From assembly GCA_015272165.1 (NCBI GenBank), contig JACYMF010000012.1, positions 26,023 through 90,022 of the forward strand: DNA of 64,000 bases. The letters run 5' to 3'. The notes under the pieces were generated by a model that did no database searches, was not told where the DNA came from, and was given only the letters and a program-made list of their open reading frames with translations. Position 1 is the first letter of the stretch; the number at the start of each line of letters is the position of its first letter. The DNA is from Cyanobacterium sp. T60_A2020_053. GTDB taxonomy: Bacteria > Cyanobacteriota > Cyanobacteriia > Cyanobacteriales > Cyanobacteriaceae. This document shows positions 54,751 to 63,781 of this stretch, piece by piece. Position numbers and translations under genes: made by a program.

Positions 54751-55696
54751 ATGTCACCCAGTAAAATTACCAACCCTTTCCTAATCATTATTTTCTGTAG
54801 TTTTTTGGGGGGATGTTTCTCAAATCAAGAAACAGAAGCACAAGAAGAAAGAGGACAAACCAGAGCCCGTCTCCCCTCCGTGGACGTTATTAGAGTAGAA
54901 AATGCCACCGCCACCCCCAGTCGAGAATATATTGGTAATACTGCGCCCCAAAGTGAAATAATATTAAGGTCTCAAGCCGAAGGACAACTATTAAACTTAG
55001 CCGTTAATGTAGGAGATAGAGTGAGCCAAGGGCAAATTATTGGACAACTAGATGATACTATCCTACAATCAGCAGTGACACGCTCTGAAGGGGAGTTGAG
55101 GGCGCTGGAAGCCGATTTGGCGCGCGCTATGGCGCAAATTAACGATAGCAAAACTGCCGTAGAATCAGCAAGAGCAGAGTTACAACAAGCTCAGACAGAT
55201 GCAGATAGACTAGAACAATTATACCAAGAAGGTGCAGTGCCTCGCCGAGAAGTAGAAGTAGCCAAAACCTTAGAAAATACAGCCATACAAGCAGTCGCAT
55301 CCGCACCAAACTTTAACAGGGCAAATCAATAATATTTCCCCTATCGCCAACACCAGCGCCCGTCAAATCCCCATCGAAATTATCGTTAACAACTCCAATC
55401 AAAGCATTAGTGGCGGATTATTGGCCAGAGTTAGTCTTCAGTCAGGGGGGAGTGCGCCCATCACCATTCCTCAAACCGCCCTAGAAATTGACGGCAATGA
55501 CAGCACCGTTTTTATTCTTAGCCAAAATGGCGAAAATCCTCAAGTTACTCTCCGTAACGTTACCATCGGCGAAACCGAAAATGGTCAAGTGGAAATTTTA
55601 CAAGGATTACAACCTACAGAAAGATTAGTTGTCAGAAGTAATCAACCCCTTGAAGATCAACAAAACGTTAACTTGAGCGTCATTTCTGAGCCGTAA
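54751..55696 (+). pseudogene. RND efflux periplasmic adaptor with internal deletion and frameshift
   Basis: A broken HlyD/AcrA-type adaptor. The first part, 54751-55332, has a lipoprotein signal (FCSFLGGC near residue 22), a biotinyl-like domain (SEIILRSQAEGQLLNLAVNV) and a coiled coil. The second part is in another frame, from about 55305 (TLTGQINNISPIANTSARQI) to 55696. Intact adaptors are near 400-480 residues; this one lacks about 100-150 residues of the beta-barrel and half of the coiled coil at the junction. No RND pump gene follows, only tRNA-Glu. Confidence 0.8.
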
Positions 55697-55725
55697 AAAT
55701 ATTTTCTCCACAAACCATAAATTCC

Positions 55726-55754
55726 TTGACACTTTAAAAAAAAATGGTTATATT
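55726..55754 (+). promoter_or_regulatory. Promoter of tRNA-Glu
   Basis: TTGACA at 55726-55731 and TATATT at 55749-55754, 17 bases apart, form a strong sigma-70 promoter. Transcription should start near 55761, about 44 bases before the tRNA. Confidence 0.8.
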
Positions 55755-55804
55755 ATTAAGTGTGCGTTATGTAAGATTAATTCAAAAAAACACGCAAAAC
55801 CTAA

Positions 55805-55877
55805 GCCCCCATCGTCTAGAGGCCTAGGACACCTCCCTTTCACGGAGGCGACAGGGATTCGAATTCCCTTGGGGGTA
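55805..55877 (+). tRNA. tRNA-Glu (anticodon TTC)
   Basis: A 73-nt cloverleaf. The acceptor stem GCCCCCA pairs with TGGGGGT (one G-T), discriminator A. The anticodon arm CCTCC-CTTTCAC-GGAGG gives anticodon TTC. The T arm contains GATTCGAAT. In cyanobacteria this tRNA also feeds chlorophyll and heme synthesis through glutamyl-tRNA reductase. Confidence 0.95.
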
Positions 55878-56087
55878 TATAAGCAAAAAGACATTCTGAA
55901 AAGGGTGTTTTTTTTGTGCGCAATTGATTTGTCTCTCCCAAAGGTTTTCAAGGGGCAAAGTTAAAAGGGGAAGGGGCAAAGGTTTTAATTTATTCAGCGC
56001 CCCCTAATTATTAATAATTCATTAAAGAACAGCACCCTTCACCGTTATTCATGTCCATAATAGAGTTGACTAATCTGGGGAATAACC

Positions 56088-57329
56088 ATGAAACCATTAA
56101 TAGAAGTAGAATTAAACGATACCAGTATATCCTCTGAAAATACTAGCACCCAACGACAATTAGGGGTAAGTATCAAAGCAGTAAAAGATCAGGAAATCAA
56201 TCGCTTACCCCTTAATATTTGCCTTATTTTAGATCGTAGTGGTTCAATGGTGGGAAAACCCTTAGAGAATGTTAAACAGGCGGTGGGCGCCTTTGTCGAT
56301 AAGTTAACCGCCGATGATACTATTTCTATTATTGCCTTTAACCATGAAGCTCAAGTGATTGTTAGTAATCAAAATGTTACCAACAAAGAAGCCATCAAAA
56401 ATAGTATTATCTCATTGAGTGCCGATGGTGGCACAGCCATTGACGAAGGTATGAGATTAGGTATCCAAGAAATTAATAAGGGTAAAGATAAGCGTATTTC
56501 TCAAATTCTTTTGTTAACAGACGGAGAAAATGAGCATGGGGATAACGGGCGCTGTTTAAAATTGGCACAACTAGCCTCAGAATATAACATTACCATCAAC
56601 ACCATGGGATTTGGTAATAATTGGAATCAAAAAGTATTAGAAACCATTAGCGATATTGCCAATGGTAGTTTAAGTCATATCGAATTTGCCGATCAAGCTA
56701 CCCAAGAATTTCAAAAACTTTTAGCAAGAATGGAATCCGTCGGGTTAACCAATGCTTATTTATTACTAGAATTAGCGGAAGATGTGCGCCTAGCGGAATT
56801 GAAACCCATCGCCCAAGTAGCGCCCGAAACCGTAGAATTACACCCCCAAAGAGATGAAAATAATTTGCAAAAATTTACCATCAGATTAGGGGATTTAATG
56901 ACTCAAGAGAGAATCATTTTAACTAATCTTTATTTAGGTAAATTATCGTTAGGTAATCAGTCTGTGGCTACGGTGCAAGTGCGTTACGATAATGTCAGAG
57001 GGGAAACCATGTTTTCGGAAGTGATACCCGTCAATATTCAAGTACAAGCACAATATCAGCCCCAAGTCAACTCTCAGATTCAAAAATCAGTATTAACCCT
57101 TGCTAAATATCGTCAAACTCAGTTAGCCCAAGAAAAATTAGAACAAGGAGACTCTTTCGCTGCCGCCACTTTATTACAAACTGCCGCTAAAACCGCCATT
57201 CAATTAGGAGATGAGACGGGCGCTACTATCCTACAAACCAGTGCCACTAGGTTACAGGGGGGGGCGCAGTTATCTAATGCAGAGAAGAAAAAAACTCAGA
57301 TGGCAGCTAAAACAACTATTCAACTTTAA
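56088..57329 (+). CDS. vWA-domain protein
   Basis: A 413-residue protein with a von Willebrand A domain at about residues 40-220: NICLILDRSGSMVGKPLENV near 44-63 is the DxSxS metal site, SADGGTAIDEGMRLG near 118 the threonine ligand, and ILLLTDGENEHGDNG near 141 the aspartate. The C-terminal half is beta-rich, then helical. It ends with an internal short duplication, AAKTAIQL and AAKTTIQL. There is no signal peptide. The partner is unknown; an FHA protein and a kinase lie elsewhere in the window. Confidence 0.8.
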   Translation: MKPLIEVELNDTSISSENTSTQRQLGVSIKAVKDQEINRLPLNICLILDRSGSMVGKPLENVKQAVGAFVDKLTADDTISIIAFNHEAQVIVSNQNVTNKEAIKNSIISLSADGGTAIDEGMRLGIQEINKGKDKRISQILLLTDGENEHGDNGRCLKLAQLASEYNITINTMGFGNNWNQKVLETISDIANGSLSHIEFADQATQEFQKLLARMESVGLTNAYLLLELAEDVRLAELKPIAQVAPETVELHPQRDENNLQKFTIRLGDLMTQERIILTNLYLGKLSLGNQSVATVQVRYDNVRGETMFSEVIPVNIQVQAQYQPQVNSQIQKSVLTLAKYRQTQLAQEKLEQGDSFAAATLLQTAAKTAIQLGDETGATILQTSATRLQGGAQLSNAEKKKTQMAAKTTIQL

Positions 57330-57350
57330 TTAAAAGGGCAAAGGTTGAGT

Positions 57351-57530
57351 GAATTATGAATTATGAATTATGAATTATGAATTATGAATTATGAATTATG
57401 ATCTCCCCTCTGCCTCCCCTGCCTCCCCTGCTTCCTCTGCTTCCTCTGCTTCCTCTGCCTCCCCTGCCTCCCCTGCCTCCCCTGCTTCCTCTGCCTCCCC
57501 TGCCTCCCCTGCTTCCTCTGCTTCCTCTGC
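57351..57530. repeat. Heptamer and nonamer tandem arrays upstream of pdhA
   Basis: Positions 57351-57400 are seven units of GAATTAT. Positions 57412-57528 are thirteen 9-base units of two kinds, A = GCCTCCCCT and B = GCTTCCTCT, in the order AABBBAAABAABB. The pyrimidine-rich array ends 49 bases before pdhA and likely changes length by slippage. It could act as a flexible spacer or form unusual DNA structure. Confidence 0.85.
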
Positions 57531-57577
57531 CCCTAAGTAAGGTAAGATTGAGATTGACTAAAATATTGTAAAAAAAT

Positions 57578-58603
57578 ATGGCAGAAGAAAGACAGCTACC
57601 CAAATTTGATCACTCTACGGTTAAAATCAGTAAAGAAGAAAGTCTGAAATATTACGAAGATATGGTGCTAGGGCGCTTGTTTGAAGACAAATGCGCGGAA
57701 ATGTACTATCGGGGCAAAATGTTCGGTTTCGTCCATCTCTACAACGGACAGGAGGCTGTTTCTAGTGGTATAGTCAAATCCTTACGTAATGGAGAAGATT
57801 ACGTTTGTAGTACCTATAGAGATCACGTTCATGCCCTTAGTAGCGGTGTTCCAGCCAAGGAGGTAATGGCGGAGTTATTCGGCAAGTCCACCGGTTGCAG
57901 TAAGGGGCGCGGTGGTTCCATGCACATGTTTTCGGCACAACATCGTCTTTTAGGTGGTTATGCTTTCGTGGCTGAGGGTATCCCCGTGGCGACGGGCGCT
58001 GCTTATCAAAGTATGTACCGCCGTTTAGCTTTGGGGGATGAAAGTTCGGATCAGGTAACAGTTTGTTTTTTTGGCGATGGCGCCAGTAATAATGGTCAGT
58101 TTTTTGAATGTCTAAACATGGCGGCGCTGTGGAAGTTGCCGGTTATTTATGTGGTGGAAAATAATAAATGGGCCATTGGTATGGCTCATGATCGCGCTAC
58201 TTCTCAGCCTGAAATTTATAAAAAAGCTAGTGTTTTTAGCATGGAAGGCTATGAAGTTGACGGTATGGACTTGTTGGCAGTTAGGGATGTGGCACAAAAA
58301 GCCATTGCCAGGGCGCGCGCCGGGGAAGGTCCTACTCTTATTGAAGCATTAACTTATCGTTTTCGTGGTCATTCTTTAGCTGATCCTGATGAATTAAGGG
58401 ATGCACAGGAAAAAGAGTTTTGGAATGCCAGAGACCCTATTAAGAAATTTGCCAGTTATTTGACGGAAAATAACATCGTTTCTCAGGCTGAATTGGATGC
58501 CGTGGATAAAAAAGTCATGGCTGATATTGATGAAGCGGTGAAGTTTGCAGAGGAAAGCCCTGAACCTCAGCCCAGTGAATTATACGATTATATTTTTGCT
58601 TAA
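57578..58603 (+). CDS. pdhA: Pyruvate dehydrogenase E1 component, alpha subunit
   Basis: A 341-residue thiamine-diphosphate enzyme subunit. [20 protein letters not shown] near residues 42-61, [10 protein letters not shown] near 109, [20 protein letters not shown] near 166-185 (the thiamine-binding motif GDG...N) and [13 protein letters not shown] near 264 are all family signatures. It feeds acetyl-CoA to central metabolism. The E1 beta gene is not adjacent. A pyrimidine-rich nonamer array lies in its leader. Confidence 0.95.
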   Translation: MAEERQLPKFDHSTVKISKEESLKYYEDMVLGRLFEDKCAEMYYRGKMFGFVHLYNGQEAVSSGIVKSLRNGEDYVCSTYRDHVHALSSGVPAKEVMAELFGKSTGCSKGRGGSMHMFSAQHRLLGGYAFVAEGIPVATGAAYQSMYRRLALGDESSDQVTVCFFGDGASNNGQFFECLNMAALWKLPVIYVVENNKWAIGMAHDRATSQPEIYKKASVFSMEGYEVDGMDLLAVRDVAQKAIARARAGEGPTLIEALTYRFRGHSLADPDELRDAQEKEFWNARDPIKKFASYLTENNIVSQAELDAVDKKVMADIDEAVKFAEESPEPQPSELYDYIFA

Positions 58604-58939
58604 TTTTTTATCAGCAGGGTTTTAAACCGTTTGTTTAATAAAACTTTATTCATGATGGGTTGAATACTATTCAACCCTCACAAAACCTAAAATCCTAAGT
58701 TAGTTTGCATTTAAATTGATGAAAACTAGGAATTGTTAAAAAGCTATGATTATGATCAAACTTTTGATTTATCAACCTTTCTACTATCCACTTCCCACTA
58801 ATAGTGTCCGTAAAAACACTTAATGATTGTTGATGTGATTAGGAGCAAGATCGGGTAGGATAAATAAGTATAGTGACTATAGTTGTTAAAATAGCCCTCG
58901 TTAACGTATAACTATATAAAAAATACTCAACCAGATGAA
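58604..58939. other. Spacer before the FHA gene
   Basis: No gene is seen in about 335 bases. TATAGTGACTATAGTTGTTA near 58869 holds a short inverted repeat TATAGT/ACTATA, and TATAACTATATAA near 58906 may serve as a -10 region. No clear terminator follows pdhA. Confidence 0.35.
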
Positions 58940-59338
58940 ATGTCGGTGATTACCCTAACTCTTTTACACCCTCTCAAATCAATCCCTGTTCAAAAGTGGA
59001 ATTTTGAACCTAACACTGTGGTTAGAATTGGACGAGCTAATGATAATGATGTAGTGTTATATAGTGCGGTGGTTTCTCGTCATCACATGGAAATTAGACC
59101 GAGGGGCGCTGATTGGGCATTAGTGAGTTTGGGGTCGAATGGTACTTTTGTTAATGGCAGAAAAATTAACAAGGTTTTAGTGCGAGATGGTATGGTAGTT
59201 CGTTTGGCAAGTTCTGGTCCCAAGATTATGATTCAATTAAAAGACGAGGGAGTTAGTGTTGTCAGTGCTGAGGCTCAAAATCCAGAACACAACCCCATCA
59301 CTAGCAAAAATATCTCTAAAGAAACGGTTATGAATTAA
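58940..59338 (+). CDS. FHA-domain protein
   Basis: A 132-residue protein made almost entirely of a forkhead-associated domain, which binds phosphothreonine. VRIGRANDNDVVLYSAVVSR at about residues 30-49, HHMEIRPRGADWALVSLGSN and GTFVNGRKINKVLVRDG contain all binding-loop residues (GR, S, H, N, N-G). It is cytoplasmic. Ser/Thr kinases encoded in this window could be its partners, which is inference. The 3' end overlaps tlyA by 11 bases, convergent. Confidence 0.92.
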   Translation: MSVITLTLLHPLKSIPVQKWNFEPNTVVRIGRANDNDVVLYSAVVSRHHMEIRPRGADWALVSLGSNGTFVNGRKINKVLVRDGMVVRLASSGPKIMIQLKDEGVSVVSAEAQNPEHNPITSKNISKETVMN

Positions 59339-60173
59339 GTTTTTCTTGAGCTTCTTGGGCAAGGGCGCTGAATAATTCTAAGGGAGGAATCTCGTTGCTA
59401 TTTCCCTGTTTTAACCATAGTAAATACTCTATATTACCAGCCGGTCCAGTGATGGGGGAATATGTCACCCCTTGATATTGCCATCCTAATTTAATGGCGT
59501 GGTGCATGACATTTTCCAGCGCCCCTGCCTGTAATTCTACTTCTCTGACTACGCCATTTTTACCAACTTTACCTTTGCCCACTTCAAATTGTGGTTTCAC
59601 TAATAATATAACTTCTCTGGGTTCTAATAATAATTGCCAGAGATTATCTAATACTTTGGTGAGAGAAATAAAAGATAAATCCATAACACCGAGGGAGGGC
59701 GCTGGATTTTCTCCATACAAATCAGCAAAACTAAGATGACGAAAATTAGTTCTTTCCCTTAAAACGACTCGCTCATCCTGTCGCAGTTGCCAAGCCACTT
59801 GCCCATAACCCACATCTACACCATAAACTAATTTTGCTCCTTTTTGTAATAGACAATCGGTAAATCCTCCCGTGGAAATACCGCCGTCAAGACATATTTT
59901 ATCAACTACATCAATATTAAAATAATCCAGCGCCCGTATCAATTTTTCGCCACCTCGGGAGACGAAGGGCGCTTGGGCTTTTACCTCAATAGCCACATCC
60001 ACGGAGAATAATGTCCCCGGTTTATCCACAACGTGACCTTTTACCTTTACTTTTCCCGCTCTGATCAATTTTTGAGCTAAGGCACGAGATTCGCAAAGAT
60101 TTTGCTGAGTTAATAAAATATCTAATCTTTCTTTTGACAAATTTTTTTCGATTTTAAAATTATTAATTAACAA
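59328..60173 (-). CDS. tlyA: TlyA-family rRNA methyltransferase
   Basis: A 281-residue protein with an N-terminal S4 RNA-binding domain (RLDILLTQQNLCESRALAQK at about residues 16-35) and a C-terminal FtsJ-like methyltransferase (DGGISTGGFTDCLLQKGAKL near 96-115, VMDLSFISLTKVL near 158). It should methylate ribose in rRNA; in mycobacteria TlyA acts on 16S and 23S rRNA. The older name hemolysin A is misleading. The 3' end overlaps the FHA gene by 11 bases. Confidence 0.9.
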   Translation of the reverse strand: MLINNFKIEKNLSKERLDILLTQQNLCESRALAQKLIRAGKVKVKGHVVDKPGTLFSVDVAIEVKAQAPFVSRGGEKLIRALDYFNIDVVDKICLDGGISTGGFTDCLLQKGAKLVYGVDVGYGQVAWQLRQDERVVLRERTNFRHLSFADLYGENPAPSLGVMDLSFISLTKVLDNLWQLLLEPREVILLVKPQFEVGKGKVGKNGVVREVELQAGALENVMHHAIKLGWQYQGVTYSPITGPAGNIEYLLWLKQGNSNEIPPLELFSALAQEAQEKLNS

Positions 60174-60212
60174 AATTCGGGATTTTAGCCCGAAATACTG
60201 TTCTAAATAGAG

Positions 60213-60269
60213 AATTCATAACTCATAATTCATAATTCATAACTCATAATTCATAATTCATAATTCATC
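60213..60269. repeat. Heptamer microsatellite overlapping a gene end
   Basis: Eight units of the type ATTCATA/ACTCATA (reverse of TATGAAT) between tlyA and the small cysteine protein gene. The right end of the array supplies the last codon and stop of that gene. Confidence 0.75.
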
Positions 60270-60458
60270 AGGAATAACCCATTTTGGAGGCTCAGTTAAT
60301 TTTTTTTGGCGTGCGATTTCTGCCATTTCTAGCATTTTATCTAAAGAGGTATTTTGTAAAAATTTAGTAGTTTCTTGGGCATATTCTCGATTGGGACATT
60401 TTTCGCCTAAAATACAACCATTAACACATTCAACCTGACAATTTACTTCTCTATTCAT
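60258..60458 (-). CDS. Small four-cysteine protein, function unknown
   Basis: A 66-residue protein with four cysteines in the first 21 residues (NCQVECVNGCILGEKCPN), spaced C-x3-C-x3-C-x5-C, suited to a metal or iron-sulfur site. A helix follows (SLDKMLEMAEIARQKKL) and then EPPKWVIPDEL. It looks like a conserved cyanobacterial small protein, from memory. The last codon and stop are formed by the neighbouring heptamer array. The start at 60458 is the only ATG nearby. Confidence 0.65.
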   Translation of the reverse strand: MNREVNCQVECVNGCILGEKCPNREYAQETTKFLQNTSLDKMLEMAEIARQKKLTEPPKWVIPDEL

Positions 60459-60543
60459 AATCTGTTAATTGCTATTTGCTCCTCAAGCTCTAATTATGCC
60501 ATAATGTTAGCCCTGTTTAAAATCAATTATTTTTTAAATATAG

Positions 60544-60632
60544 TATCTTCACCTTACATCCACCGTGTAATGAATTACACGGCTTGTGAGATTACGTTCA
60601 ATAAATTGAATTAAGATTATTTAATAAATTTT
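60544..60632 (+). repeat. Palindromic intergenic repeat, copy F (partial)
   Basis: The left part of the family (ATCCACCGTGTAATGAATTA, CACGG, then TTCAATAAATTGAATT) without the GCAGCGGCAGCC hairpin. It lies in the 386-base spacer upstream of ilvB, in which I see no gene. Confidence 0.7.
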
Positions 60633-60844
60633 TATTGCCTATTGTCTAACCTAATCAACCATTTATATACTAAAAGGAAAAAAGTTTTTTAATTGTTTGT
60701 GTTTATTTTCTTATGAATCATTTAGGATTGCTATAAAAATGAAAAAACAAAATGTAACAAATCGACAAAAAGACGTTACAAGATACTACTGGGAGCTATA
60801 AAATAAGAAGATATGTAATCAAAGACACAAATAAAATAACTTCT

Positions 60845-62617
60845 ATGGTAGCTTCTAACATTTCCCCAGTAAAACTGTCCCCAGAAATAGCGCCCATCAC
60901 CGCCACCGGAGCATTTGCCTTAATGGATAGCCTTTGTCGTCATGGGGTAGAACATATTTTCGGTTATCCGGGTGGAGCAATTTTGCCGATCTATGATGAA
61001 TTATATCGTTTTGAAGCCCAAGGAAAATTAAAACATATCTTAGTTAGACATGAACAGGGCGCGGCTCATGCTGCCGATGGTTACGCGCGCGCTACGGGTA
61101 AAGTCGGGGTATGTTTTGGGACATCTGGGCCGGGTGCTACTAATCTGGTTACGGGCATCGCTACGGCGCACATGGACTCTATTCCTATGGTCATCATCAC
61201 AGGACAAGTGCCTCGTGCTGCCATCGGTTCAGATGCGTTTCAAGAAACCGATATTTATGGGATTACCCTACCTATTGTGAAGCATTCCTATGTAGCGCGC
61301 CATGCCCGTGATATTGCATGGATTCTCGCTGAAGCCTTCCACATTGCTAGTACTGGGCGCCCAGGTCCTGTATTGGTGGACATTCCCAAGGATGTGGGCT
61401 TAGAAGAGTGTGATTATGTGCCTGTTAACCCCGGTGATGTCAAATTAGCTAGTTATCGCCCTACCGTTAAGGGTAATCCTCGCCAAATTAACGCTGCCAT
61501 TGATTTGATTACCAGCGCCCGTCGCCCTTTATTATACGTTGGGGGGGGAGCAATTTTAGCTAATGCCCATGAAGAAATTAAAGCCTTAGCTCAACGTTTT
61601 CAAATTCCTGTCACCACTACTTTGATGGGATTGGGAGCTTTTGATGAACATGATCCCCTTTCTGTTAGTATGTTGGGGATGCACGGCACCGCTTACGCTA
61701 ATTTTGCTGTTACTGCTTGTGATTTATTGATTGCCGTTGGCGCGCGCTTTGATGACCGAGTTACGGGTAAATTAGATGAATTTGCCTCGAAAGCAAAAGT
61801 AATACATATCGATATTGATCCGGCGGAAGTAGGTAAAAACCGTCGCCCAGATGTGCCGATTGTTGGTGACGTGCGCCAAGTTTTAAGACAAATTCTCCAT
61901 CGCATTGATGATTTAGACTTATCCACCGAAACCGATACTGGTGAATGGTTAGCTACCATTGCACAATGGAAAAATGATTATCCCCTCGAAGTGCCTCACC
62001 CTGAAAATGCTCTTTCCCCTCAAGAAGTCATTGTGGAAATTGCCAATCAAGCGCCCCTCGCCTGTTATACTACAGATGTAGGACAACATCAAATGTGGTC
62101 AGCTCAATTCTTGAAAACAGGTCCACGCCGTTGGATTTCTAGTGCTGGTTTGGGTACCATGGGCTATGGTTTACCTGCGGCTATGGGCGCTAAAGTCGCT
62201 TTACCTGATGAAGAAGTTGTTTGTATTAGTGGCGACGCTAGTTTCCAAATGAATTTACAGGAATTGGCAACCCTCGCTCAATATAACATCAAGGTTAAAA
62301 CCGTTATTATTAACAACGGTTGGCAGGGTATGGTAAGACAATGGCAGGAAACTTTTTACGGTGAGCGTTATTCTTCTTCTAATATGACGACTGGAATGCC
62401 TGATTTTAAATTACTGGCCCAAGCCTTCGGAGTTAAAGGAATGGTAGTTGATACCCGTGAAGAGTTGGAGGGCGCTGTTGCTGAGATGTTAGCGCACGAT
62501 GGACCAGTTTTAATGGATGTGAGAGTTAAAGCCAATGAAAACTGTTATCCGATGGTAGCGCCAGGTAAAGGTAACTATGATATGTTAGGTTTACCGAAAG
62601 AAGCTCCCAAGTTTTAA
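60845..62617 (+). CDS. ilvB: Acetolactate synthase large subunit
   Basis: A 590-residue thiamine-diphosphate enzyme, first step of branched-chain amino acid synthesis. [17 protein letters not shown] at about residues 38-54, [20 protein letters not shown] near 67-86 (catalytic Glu), [14 protein letters not shown] near 170 and the cofactor motif [20 protein letters not shown] then KVKTVIINN near 463-491 are clear. FAD- and TPP-binding regions are complete. The small subunit gene is not adjacent. The iterated motif occurs five or so times inside the gene. Confidence 0.95.
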   Translation: MVASNISPVKLSPEIAPITATGAFALMDSLCRHGVEHIFGYPGGAILPIYDELYRFEAQGKLKHILVRHEQGAAHAADGYARATGKVGVCFGTSGPGATNLVTGIATAHMDSIPMVIITGQVPRAAIGSDAFQETDIYGITLPIVKHSYVARHARDIAWILAEAFHIASTGRPGPVLVDIPKDVGLEECDYVPVNPGDVKLASYRPTVKGNPRQINAAIDLITSARRPLLYVGGGAILANAHEEIKALAQRFQIPVTTTLMGLGAFDEHDPLSVSMLGMHGTAYANFAVTACDLLIAVGARFDDRVTGKLDEFASKAKVIHIDIDPAEVGKNRRPDVPIVGDVRQVLRQILHRIDDLDLSTETDTGEWLATIAQWKNDYPLEVPHPENALSPQEVIVEIANQAPLACYTTDVGQHQMWSAQFLKTGPRRWISSAGLGTMGYGLPAAMGAKVALPDEEVVCISGDASFQMNLQELATLAQYNIKVKTVIINNGWQGMVRQWQETFYGERYSSSNMTTGMPDFKLLAQAFGVKGMVVDTREELEGAVAEMLAHDGPVLMDVRVKANENCYPMVAPGKGNYDMLGLPKEAPKF

Positions 62618-62662
62618 CTTTTCTCAGAATTTTTAGAAAAAATTACTCCCCTCTCCTGTGGG

Positions 62663-62841
62663 AGCAGGGCGTTTTCATTCTCAAAAATGTTAGTTTCTCA
62701 AACTAGCCAATAATCTGAAATTCAGAGGTTTTTAACTACTAATAAATCAATTAATAGTAAAAAATCCTCCTGTCTCCCTGTCAACCTGTCTTCTTGTCAA
62801 AAGCAAATCAATTTTGATGCGGACTTTGCAAAAACCCTGCT
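62663..62841 (+). mobile_element. MITE family M, copy 5
   Basis: A 179-bp copy, ends GCAGGGCGTTTTCA / TGCAAAAACCCTGC (right end slightly changed), flanked by TGTGGGA. The restored target is CCCTCTCCTGTGGGAGAGGG, the REP-like hairpin. It lies between ilvB and the Dam-type methylase gene, whose 3' ends converge. Confidence 0.85.
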
Positions 62842-62884
62842 GTGGGAGAGGGGTTGGGGGTGAGGACAAAGCATTTTAATAAAG

Positions 62885-63781
62885 TTAAAAATTGGTAATA
62901 ATTAACTCAAAAACTTCCCCCCTTTTATCTCCCTGAGAATTAATACTTCTTCTCGCTTTGACTCTTTTAATCTTATATTGTTGATATAATTCATCAAAAA
63001 AATTATTACAACTATCGTAATTTTTGACATCGGAATTACTAAGAATGAAATAATGATTATTTTTATTAATTTCGTCACAAAAAAGTTTAAGTCTTATTTG
63101 CTCTTGATCATTAAACATTCCCTGAGAATATGACGTAAAAGAAGAAGTTAGCTTTATAGGTTTATAAGGAGGGTCTAAATAGAATAAACTAGGAGAAACA
63201 GCGCCCTCCAAGGTTTCTTGAAAATCACCATTTAAAATATTAACCCTTTGTAAAAACTGATGAACAGATGATAAATTATCAATATCGCAAATAGTTGGTT
63301 TTAGGTATTTACCAAAAGGAACATTAAACTTACCTTGCTTATTTACTCGATATAAACCATTAAAACAAGTTTTATTTAAAAAAATTAATAAAGCTATTTT
63401 AATGAGCTGATCTTCACTACTAAAATTAAAAACTTTTCTTTTTTCAAGATAGAAAACTCGTTTTTCCTCTAAAGTATTCAAACTATAATAACTGCTTTGT
63501 ATATCTAGTAATAAATCAATTAATTGTAAGTGATTTTTTTGTATAGCTTTATAAGCATTAACTAAAACTCTATTAATATCATTAATGATGAAATTTTCAA
63601 TATTAGTGACATTATTTAAAACATGAAATAATATTGCACCACCACCCACAAATGGTTCGATATAAGTTAAATTTTTGTTTGTTTTCTGAACAACTTGACC
63701 AATTAATTGATCAATCTCATTAACTAGCTGTGATTTTCCCCCCACCCATTTAAGAAAAGGTTTTGATTTAGGTAAAGCCAT
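62885..63781 (-). CDS. Dam-type DNA adenine methylase
   Basis: A 298-residue D12-class (alpha) N6-adenine methyltransferase. KPFLKWVGGKSQLVNEIDQL at about residues 7-26 is the SAM site, TYIEPFVGGGAILFHVL near 39-55 the F-x-G-x-G, and LFYLDPPYKPIKL near 199-211 the catalytic DPPY. Relatives methylate GATC, within the HIP1 motif of many cyanobacteria. It has no visible nuclease partner, so it may be a solitary methylase. Specificity is inferred only. Confidence 0.9.
   Translation of the reverse strand: MALPKSKPFLKWVGGKSQLVNEIDQLIGQVVQKTNKNLTYIEPFVGGGAILFHVLNNVTNIENFIINDINRVLVNAYKAIQKNHLQLIDLLLDIQSSYYSLNTLEEKRVFYLEKRKVFNFSSEDQLIKIALLIFLNKTCFNGLYRVNKQGKFNVPFGKYLKPTICDIDNLSSVHQFLQRVNILNGDFQETLEGAVSPSLFYLDPPYKPIKLTSSFTSYSQGMFNDQEQIRLKLFCDEINKNNHYFILSNSDVKNYDSCNNFFDELYQQYKIKRVKARRSINSQGDKRGEVFELIITNF

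Noticed and set aside
55748..55951. 67-residue frame on the minus strand
   Set aside because: It runs across the tRNA-Glu gene.
57382..57603. Glycine/arginine-rich frame on the minus strand
   Set aside because: It is the translation of the pyrimidine-rich nonamer array and overlaps the start of pdhA.
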